Of a stretch of DNA of 5,354 nucleotides, positions 1 to 3,561 are shown one piece after another. The notes below the pieces were generated by a model that was not told the DNA's origin, made no database searches, and saw only the letters and a list, made by a program, of their open reading frames with translations. The DNA is taken from assembly GCA_003661945.1 (NCBI GenBank), contig QMXC01000093.1, positions 1 to 5,354 on the forward strand. The letters are read 5' to 3'. The position numbers and the translations under genes were made by a program. The DNA comes from Candidatus Bathyarchaeota archaeon. Its GTDB lineage: Archaea > Thermoproteota > Bathyarchaeia > Bathyarchaeales > UBA233. How positions within the stretch are numbered: position 1 is the stretch's first letter; every line of letters begins with the position of its first letter.

Positions 1-51
1 AACGCCATACCGCCCTGACGCTTTAAGCTGTTTGTAATGTTCTAATTTTAG

Positions 52-60
52 CTTAAATAT
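52..60 (+). promoter_or_regulatory. Candidate archaeal TATA box for the small ORF and DUF401 gene
   Basis: CTTAAATAT is the best TATA-like element in the A/T-rich leader. Its centre is about 23 bp upstream of the ATG at 79, where archaeal transcription would be expected to begin. There is no Shine-Dalgarno sequence before that ATG, so the two observations together fit a leaderless transcript. The flanks (41-70) are A/T-rich throughout, so the exact box is uncertain. Confidence 0.4.
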
Positions 61-78
61 TATTTTTTAATCAACGTA

Positions 79-231
79 ATGGTTCCTAAAACTGTAAGTG
101 ATACACCTTACGATGTATTGGAAAAACTTTGGAACCGTGTTGCATTTTACTATAATGCGGTATGGGAAGAAGACGGAGATGGTTCTGGTCTGGAAATAGA
201 AAAGCTTAAAGAATTCGTGTTGGTTTCTTGA
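79..231 (+). CDS. Possible small hypothetical protein, 50 aa
   Basis: An ATG-to-TGA frame of 50 codons starting MVPKTVSDTPYDVLEKLWNR. I do not recognise the family. Residues 11-30 could form an aromatic-rich helix, followed by an acidic DGDGSG turn (32-37) and a second short charged helix. No signal peptide or membrane segment is visible. Support for a real gene is indirect: a TATA-like box lies at leaderless distance from the ATG, and the ORF fills the gap before the DUF401 gene. It ends 24 bp before the DUF401 start and lies in the same reading frame, so the frame is open from 79 to 1467 except for this single TGA. It could be a real small protein translated upstream of the transporter-like gene, a decayed N-terminal part, or chance. 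Confidence 0.4.
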   Translation: MVPKTVSDTPYDVLEKLWNRVAFYYNAVWEEDGDGSGLEIEKLKEFVLVS

Positions 232-238
232 AGCTTCA

Positions 239-244
239 AGAGGG
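239..244 (+). promoter_or_regulatory. Shine-Dalgarno-like AGAGGG before the DUF401 gene
   Basis: AGAGGG lies 11 nt before the TTG at 256 and 14 nt before the GTG at 259, slightly longer than ideal. It supports initiation near these codons. The ATG at 245 follows it directly but is in another frame that closes after about 29 codons, so it is not the start. Confidence 0.4.
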
Positions 245-255
245 ATGTTGCGAGA

Positions 256-1467
256 TTGGTGTTCGTTGACCCGTTGGTTGCAGTGGTTGCGGCTTTTGCC
301 CTTCTGGCGGTGCTTGTGTATAGGCGAGTGAGCTTAGACATAACTTTGATTTCCACAGCGTTTTTTCTAGCTTTTCTCTCTATGGAGCCAGCTGGAATTT
401 TGGATGTTTTCGTCGACACGGCGTTAAGCCCGGTTACGTTGTCGCTCGTTGGGGCTTCTCTGGGTATAATGCTTTTGAGTCAGCTTTACAAGGAGACGGG
501 GAAAGTTTACGATTTGAGTCGGAGTTTAAGCGAAATTGTGAGGAATTCCAAGTTCATCGTCAGCGTTCTTCCAGCGGTTATTGGGCTTTTACCCGTCGCT
601 GGCGGCGCTTTGATGTCTGCGCCTTTGATAGAAGCCGAAGCCGACAACCTCGGGATGAACGGTCAGAAGAAAGCCTACGTCAACGTGTGGTTCAGGCACA
701 CCATTTTTCCCGTTTATCCGGTAAGTCAAGTGCTCATACTGTTATCCGCGCTTACAGGGGTTTCTCTTTCCTTTGTGATTTATAGGCAAATCCCCGTTGT
801 ATTAGCAATGGTTGTTGTGGGTTATCTTTTAGGCTTGTGGAGAACCCGGAAACAGCCAAACCGCAGAGATGAATCTAGAGACAGTAACGGTCGAAACTTG
901 AAGGTTTTCCTTACGGCTTTTTCACCCATACTCGTGATGATAGTCGTCGTCATAGCCTTCGGGTTAGACGTTTTCACGGCTTCACTCATAGGCTTAGCGT
1001 TGCTTATGCTGGTAACGAAGCCGAGCCTCGGCGCATTACGCGGAACCTTCGGCAACCCAGCAGTTTACAGAATAGCATTAGCAGCCTTCGGAGCCATGCT
1101 CCTTAGAAACATAACCATAAATTCGGGGGTAGCCGAAGTCATCGGCAGCCTAATCGCGAATGGGCAAGTAAACGAATCCATTCTGCTTTCCGCGGTTCCA
1201 GCAGTATTAGCGTTTCTCGTAGGCTCGCCCTCCGGAGGAATCGCCATCACCGTAGCCATGCTCGAAACCGTTCTGGAATTTACGCCGAAAACTGCGAGCT
1301 TACTGTACTCGGCAGCCTATTTGGGATATGTGGGAGCCCCAACGCATCTGTGCCTAGTCTTAACAGCGGAGTACTTCAAAACGTCGCTAACAAAAATATA
1401 CAAGTACATGGTGCCCTCGCTCGCCGTCTCTTTCGCAGCCGCCATACTCGTCTACTTTTTAATATAA
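256..1467 (+). CDS. DUF401 family multi-pass membrane protein (transporter-like)
   Basis: A 403-residue, very hydrophobic protein with about 10-12 membrane segments, roughly at 4-22, 28-43, 59-77, 99-125, 150-175, 178-195, 215-236, 238-253, 271-290, 308-337, 345-370 and 384-403. A hydrophilic loop at 196-214 (basic, rich in R/N/D) splits the protein into two halves, as in ion-transporter-superfamily permeases. Family-type signatures are GLLPVAGGALMSAP (110-123) in the first half, RHTIFPVYPVSQ (147-158) after it, GSPSGGIAIT (323-332) in the second half and GYVGAPTHLC (357-366) near the end. These glycine/proline hairpins are typical of DUF401, whose substrate is unknown; a carboxylate or similar anion is only a guess. 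The start is TTG 256 or GTG 259; the in-frame stop at 229 rules out a longer N-terminus. The next gene, thi4, is 96 bp away with its own promoter signals, so a role in thiamine precursor transport is not supported. Confidence 0.85.
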   Translation: MVFVDPLVAVVAAFALLAVLVYRRVSLDITLISTAFFLAFLSMEPAGILDVFVDTALSPVTLSLVGASLGIMLLSQLYKETGKVYDLSRSLSEIVRNSKFIVSVLPAVIGLLPVAGGALMSAPLIEAEADNLGMNGQKKAYVNVWFRHTIFPVYPVSQVLILLSALTGVSLSFVIYRQIPVVLAMVVVGYLLGLWRTRKQPNRRDESRDSNGRNLKVFLTAFSPILVMIVVVIAFGLDVFTASLIGLALLMLVTKPSLGALRGTFGNPAVYRIALAAFGAMLLRNITINSGVAEVIGSLIANGQVNESILLSAVPAVLAFLVGSPSGGIAITVAMLETVLEFTPKTASLLYSAAYLGYVGAPTHLCLVLTAEYFKTSLTKIYKYMVPSLAVSFAAAILVYFLI

Positions 1468-1519
1468 AGCCATAAAGCCATGATAAGCTTGCCAACACAG
1501 AGACTTCGTCTAAATAAGG

Positions 1520-1527
1520 TTTATTAA
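1520..1527 (+). promoter_or_regulatory. Candidate TATA box for thi4
   Basis: TTTATTAA sits behind a purine-rich stretch (TAAATAAGG) that could act as the BRE. Its centre is about 40 bp before the ATG at 1564, predicting a transcript start near 1549 and a leader of about 15 nt that contains the ribosome binding site. No riboswitch would fit in such a leader. Confidence 0.45.
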
Positions 1528-1552
1528 CAATACAGATATAGTTCTGCTACGC

Positions 1553-1557
1553 GGTGA
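1553..1557 (+). promoter_or_regulatory. Ribosome binding site of thi4 (GGTGA)
   Basis: GGTGA is complementary to the archaeal 16S rRNA 3' end and lies 6 nt before the ATG at 1564. It is the clearest Shine-Dalgarno in the window and selects this ATG over the in-frame ATG at 1579. Confidence 0.65.
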
Positions 1558-1563
1558 AACTGC

Positions 1564-2337
1564 ATGATTAACGAATCCATGATTACTCGAACAATCATCG
1601 AAAAAGCCGCAAAAGACTGGGTTAACCTTTCGGAAATAGACGTCGCAGTAGTTGGAGCTGGACCGTCAGGCTTAACAGCTGCAGCCTACTTGGCAAAAGC
1701 TGGGCTCAGAACCGTCGTGTTCGAGAGAAGACTTTCGTTCGGCGGAGGAATAGGCGGAGGCGGAATGCTCTTCCACAAAATAGTTGTTCAATCCCCGGCG
1801 GAGGAGATTTTGAGGGAAGCAGGATGCCCGCTTGAAAAAGTAGGTGAAGGCCTCTTTGCAACAGATTCTTCGACTGCGATAGCTAAACTTGCAAACAGCG
1901 CCATCGACGCTGGGGCAAAAATAATCCTAGGGGTAACCGTGGACGACGTCATTTTCCGCGATGAAACACAGCCGAAAATCGTAGGCGTAGTCTTACAGTG
2001 GACAGCTGTGATAATGGCGGGAATCCACGTAGACCCGTTAGGAGTCAAAGCAAAAGCCGTCGTCGACTGCACAGGACACGACGCCGAAGTTCTATCAGTC
2101 GCTTCGAGAAAAATTCCGGAGCTAAACCTATCCATTCGAGGAGAAAAGTCCATGTGGGCTTCAGAAGCTGAAAAATTGACCGTTGAAAAAACCGGGGAAG
2201 TCTGCCCCGGACTGTACGCTGCGGGAATGGCTGCAGCAGCTTTACATAACACGCCGAGAATGGGACCAATTTTTGGGGGAATGCTGCTAAGCGGGAAAAA
2301 AGTCGCCCAACTAATCGTCGAAAAACTTCGAAAATAG
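1564..2337 (+). CDS. thi4: Thiamine thiazole synthase, archaeal Thi4 type
   Basis: Thi4 makes the adenylated thiazole half of thiamine from NAD and glycine plus a sulfur source. This 257-residue protein has the usual archaeal length. It shows the dinucleotide-binding GAGPSG (31-36) with an acidic residue at the end of the next strand (E54), the glycine-rich [10 protein letters not shown] (59-68), IHVDP (154-158), TGHD (170-173) and the C-terminal [15 protein letters not shown] (232-246), all diagnostic of Thi4. In yeast Thi4 a Cys directly before the MDP motif gives up its own sulfur. Here that position is His155, as in archaeal enzymes that use free sulfide and turn over repeatedly. D157 and H172, 15 residues apart, match the expected iron ligands. 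A strong ribosome binding site supports the ATG at 1564. The annotation as a Thi4 family member is firm; sulfide use is inferred from the family. Confidence 0.95.
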   Translation: MINESMITRTIIEKAAKDWVNLSEIDVAVVGAGPSGLTAAAYLAKAGLRTVVFERRLSFGGGIGGGGMLFHKIVVQSPAEEILREAGCPLEKVGEGLFATDSSTAIAKLANSAIDAGAKIILGVTVDDVIFRDETQPKIVGVVLQWTAVIMAGIHVDPLGVKAKAVVDCTGHDAEVLSVASRKIPELNLSIRGEKSMWASEAEKLTVEKTGEVCPGLYAAGMAAAALHNTPRMGPIFGGMLLSGKKVAQLIVEKLRK

Positions 2338-2362
2338 CAGAAAAACCTTTCACTTTTGAGTT

Positions 2363-2378
2363 TCTAAACGTTTTTAGA
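2363..2378 (+). repeat. Inverted repeat TCTAAA-CGTT-TTTAGA
   Basis: A perfect 6-bp inverted repeat with a 4-nt spacer, in the 64-bp gap between thi4 and fdhD. Its right arm merges into TTTTTAGA (2371-2378), the best TATA-like candidate for fdhD, centred about 27 bp before the GTG at 2402. It may instead be part of a 3' signal of thi4, since the region from 2348 is T-rich. Confidence 0.45.
2371..2378 (+). promoter_or_regulatory. fdhD: Candidate TATA box for fdhD
   Basis: TTTTTAGA is centred near 2375. A transcript start about 26 bp downstream would fall at or just before the GTG at 2402, giving a leaderless or nearly leaderless mRNA. This agrees with the lack of a usable Shine-Dalgarno sequence. 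The match to the archaeal TATA consensus is only moderate. Confidence 0.35.
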
Positions 2379-2381
2379 CTT

Positions 2382-2396
2382 GGAGAACCCTTCTCC
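2382..2396 (+). promoter_or_regulatory. Perfect palindrome GGAGAAcccTTCTCC, possible operator of fdhD
   Basis: GGAGAACCCTTCTCC is a perfect 6-bp dyad with a 3-bp centre. It lies between the TATA-like box at 2371-2378 and the likely transcript start near 2402, where a dimeric repressor would block the initiation complex. If it is transcribed, it could instead form a small RNA hairpin just before the start codon. The structure is seen directly; the operator role is inferred. Confidence 0.4.
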
Positions 2397-2401
2397 TATA
2401 A

Positions 2402-3136
2402 GTGGTTGTTATGCTTCCGGCAAGTGTTGAAGTGAAAGCTCACAGAATAAATCTACTCGATAGAAAGATTGAGACTTTAAGGGAAACAGTTGCAGCGGAA
2501 ATTCCAGTTAAAATCCACATCAACGGAAAGCATGCTTCAACCTTGTTTGCATCGCCATCACAGCTGAAAGAACTAGGCGTAGGATGGGCCCTCGACCATG
2601 GAATAGTGAAAACCGCCAGCGACATAACAGAGGTTAAAGTAGAAGAAAACAACATTCGAATTAGCTGTGCTGGAGAAGTTGAGGCCCGCTTAAAGACTGC
2701 TAGCACGGCAAAGCCTTTTGTAAAGTCGAAGTACCGTGTAAAAGCCGAAAAAATCTTGGAGTTCGTAAATGTGCTTAACGAAGAGGCAGTCGTATTCAAG
2801 GCTACTGGTGGAACACATTCAGCTGCCGTTTTTCAAGAAGAAAAACTCATCGGCTTCGCCGAAGATGTGGGTAGACACAACGCTGTTGACAAGGCAATAG
2901 GCGCCGCTGCTTTGCGTAAAGCGGACTTTTCGAAATGCGTTCTAGCGAGCAGCGGACGACAGCCAGCCAACATGGTCTTGAAAGCAGCCTACGTAGGAAT
3001 ACCAGTAATAGCCTCGATTGCCGCGCCGATTCATAGCGGAGTAGAAACAGCCATAAAAACCGGAGTTACGCTAATATGCTTCGCAAGAAGCCACAGAATG
3101 AACATTTACAGCCACCCAGAAAGAATAGAAACTTGA
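2402..3136 (+). CDS. fdhD: FdhD/NarQ family protein without the CxxC pair
   Basis: FdhD carries sulfur from a cysteine desulfurase to the molybdenum or tungsten bis-MGD cofactor of formate dehydrogenase. The 244-residue product has the family's C-terminal core: FKATGGTHSAAVF (132-144), EDVGRHNAVDKAIG (154-167), SSGRQPANMVLKAA (183-196), GIPVIASIAAP (199-209) and FARSHRMNIYSHPERI (227-242). In E. coli FdhD two Cys of a CxxC motif (C121, C124) in the loop before the core are needed for activity. Here that segment (about 98-112, KTASTAKPFVKSKYR) has no Cys at all. The only cysteines, C89, C179 and C226, lie elsewhere and are not paired. The fold and cofactor-binding part are therefore present, but sulfur transfer by the known mechanism is doubtful. 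The start is GTG 2402 or ATG 2411 (the fourth codon); neither has a good ribosome binding site. No formate dehydrogenase gene lies in the window. The gene ends 20 bp from the 3' end of the convergent tRNA-Ala. Confidence 0.88.
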   Translation: MVVMLPASVEVKAHRINLLDRKIETLRETVAAEIPVKIHINGKHASTLFASPSQLKELGVGWALDHGIVKTASDITEVKVEENNIRISCAGEVEARLKTASTAKPFVKSKYRVKAEKILEFVNVLNEEAVVFKATGGTHSAAVFQEEKLIGFAEDVGRHNAVDKAIGAAALRKADFSKCVLASSGRQPANMVLKAAYVGIPVIASIAAPIHSGVETAIKTGVTLICFARSHRMNIYSHPERIET

Positions 3137-3156
3137 TTTTGCCCCATCTAAAATTT

Positions 3157-3234
3157 TGGTGGACCGGGCGGGATTTGAACCCGCGACCTCCGCCTTGCGA
3201 AGGCGGCGTTCATGCCAAACTGAACTACCGGCCC
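3157..3234 (-). tRNA. tRNA-Ala(CGC)
   Basis: On the minus strand a complete 78-nt cloverleaf with encoded CCA can be folded: acceptor GGGCCGG with CCGGTCC, D stem GTTC/GAAC, anticodon stem CCGCC/GGCGG around loop TTCGCAA, a 5-nt variable loop, and T arm GCGGG-TTCAAAT-CCCGC. The anticodon is CGC, which reads the alanine codon GCG. The acceptor stem has the G3-U70 wobble pair, the alanine identity element, and discriminator A73. There is no intron. It converges with fdhD and is divergent from tRNA-Tyr. A short T run follows the CCA on the minus strand (3150-3153). Confidence 0.97.
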
Positions 3235-3263
3235 CCTTTTCTTCACAGTTTTGGTGTATCTGG

Positions 3264-3275
3264 TTTATTATTAAG
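3264..3275 (-). promoter_or_regulatory. Candidate TATA box for tRNA-Ala
   Basis: On the minus strand this reads CTTAATAATAAA. Its centre is about 34 bp upstream of the mature 5' end at 3234, which predicts a transcript start near 3242 and a 5' leader of about 7 nt, normal for an archaeal tRNA gene. Confidence 0.4.
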
Positions 3276-3285
3276 ATTTTGAAAA

Positions 3286-3300
3286 CGAAATGCATAAATC
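3286..3300 (+). promoter_or_regulatory. Candidate BRE plus TATA box for tRNA-Tyr
   Basis: CGAAA followed by TGCATAAATC resembles a BRE/TATA pair. Its centre, near 3296, predicts a start near 3322 and a leader of about 13 nt before the tRNA. A second A/T-rich element, CTTAAATTT (3313-3321), is too close to the tRNA to serve unless transcription starts inside it. The two divergent tRNA promoters share the 101-bp gap 3235-3335. Confidence 0.35.
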
Positions 3301-3335
3301 GGGAACTCGAATCTTAAATTTCTTGAGTGAAGGTT

Positions 3336-3471
3336 CGGGCGGTAGCTCAGCTTGGTAGAGCTTCCGGCTGTAGACGTTCGCCCATGGCGAGCGCCCATTC
3401 AGCCTACCAAGCGTACAAGGGGGTAAGCGGAAACCGGAGTGTCGCAGGTTCAAATCCTGCCCGCCCGACCA
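3336..3471 (+). tRNA. tRNA-Tyr(GTA), intron-containing, CCA encoded
   Basis: The exons are 3336-3373 and 3433-3471. They fold as acceptor CGGGCGG/CCGCCCG, D stem GCTC/GAGC, anticodon stem TCCGG/CCGGA around loop CTGTAGA, a 5-nt variable loop, and T arm GCAGG-TTCAAAT-CCTGC, then A73 and CCA. The anticodon GTA (3370-3372) specifies tyrosine, and the C1-G72 pair is the archaeal/eukaryotic tyrosine identity element. The intron interrupts the loop after position 37. U33-G34-U35-A36-G37 fits the target context for pseudouridine at position 35. The acceptor, anticodon and T stems pair completely, so the gene should be functional. Confidence 0.96.
3374..3432 (+). other. 59-nt tRNA-Tyr intron at position 37/38
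   Basis: The splice sites fit an archaeal bulge-helix-bulge. Exon CTGT (3368-3371) pairs with intron GCGG (3427-3430) as a 4-bp central helix with two G-U pairs. The 3-nt bulges are AGA (3372-3374) and AAA (3431-3433), each cut after its second base, which gives exactly the 37/38 junction. Past the 5' bulge the intron forms its own 8-bp hairpin, CGTTCGCC (3375-3382), loop CAT, GGCGAGCG (3386-3393), with one G-U. The outer helix normally closing the motif across both intron ends is therefore weak, and the motif may be a relaxed one. CTACCAAGC (3404-3412) is an exact complement of the D-arm segment GCTTGGTAG (3350-3358). No C/D or H/ACA guide-RNA boxes are seen. Confidence 0.85.
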
Positions 3472-3502
3472 CAACATTCAAACTTTCAAGTATTTTTCAA
3501 AA

Positions 3503-3511
3503 CTTTTATAT
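3503..3511 (+). promoter_or_regulatory. Candidate TATA box for acs
   Basis: CTTTTATAT, preceded by the purine-rich CAAAA, is the best TATA match in the window. It predicts a start near 3534 and a leader of about 28 nt before the ATG at 3562. The T run at 3493-3497, just upstream, could end the tRNA-Tyr transcript. Confidence 0.5.
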
Positions 3512-3561
3512 GAGTAAAATAGCGTTGTAAAGTGCTTCAGAATTAATGGGAAGTTGCTGGA

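Noticed and set aside
1..78. Possible 3' end of an upstream gene at the window edge
   Set aside because: All three plus frames stop within the first 37 bases, and too little sequence remains to recognise any protein; left as unassigned.
172..207. EF-hand-like DGDGSG in the small ORF
   Set aside because: Position 8 is not hydrophobic and position 12 of the loop is not acidic in any alignment, so calcium binding is not supported.
1465..1480. Tandem repeat TAAAGCCA TAAAGCCA beginning at the DUF401 stop codon
   Set aside because: Only two copies of 8 nt; could be slippage or chance, with no sign of function.
1468..1563. Possible TPP riboswitch upstream of thi4
   Set aside because: The gap is 96 bp with a TATA-like box in the middle; the predicted leader is about 15 nt and no TPP-aptamer core sequence is visible.
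1788..2353. Antisense ORFs of 154 and 102 codons opposite thi4
   Set aside because: They are shadows of the A/C-rich wobble positions of thi4; they have no recognisable motif, and the plus-strand protein shows family motifs throughout.
3374..3432. C/D-box or H/ACA guide RNA inside the tRNA-Tyr intron
   Set aside because: There is no RUGAUGA/CUGA pair, and the only ACA (3415-3417) is not next to the hairpin, so no guide architecture can be supported.
3076..3530. Short ORFs over the tRNA genes on both strands, with translations such as SSVWHERRLRKAEVAGSNPA and VAQLGRASGCRRSP
   Set aside because: These are the well-known false proteins read from tRNA sequence; the region is fully explained by tRNA-Ala, tRNA-Tyr and its intron.
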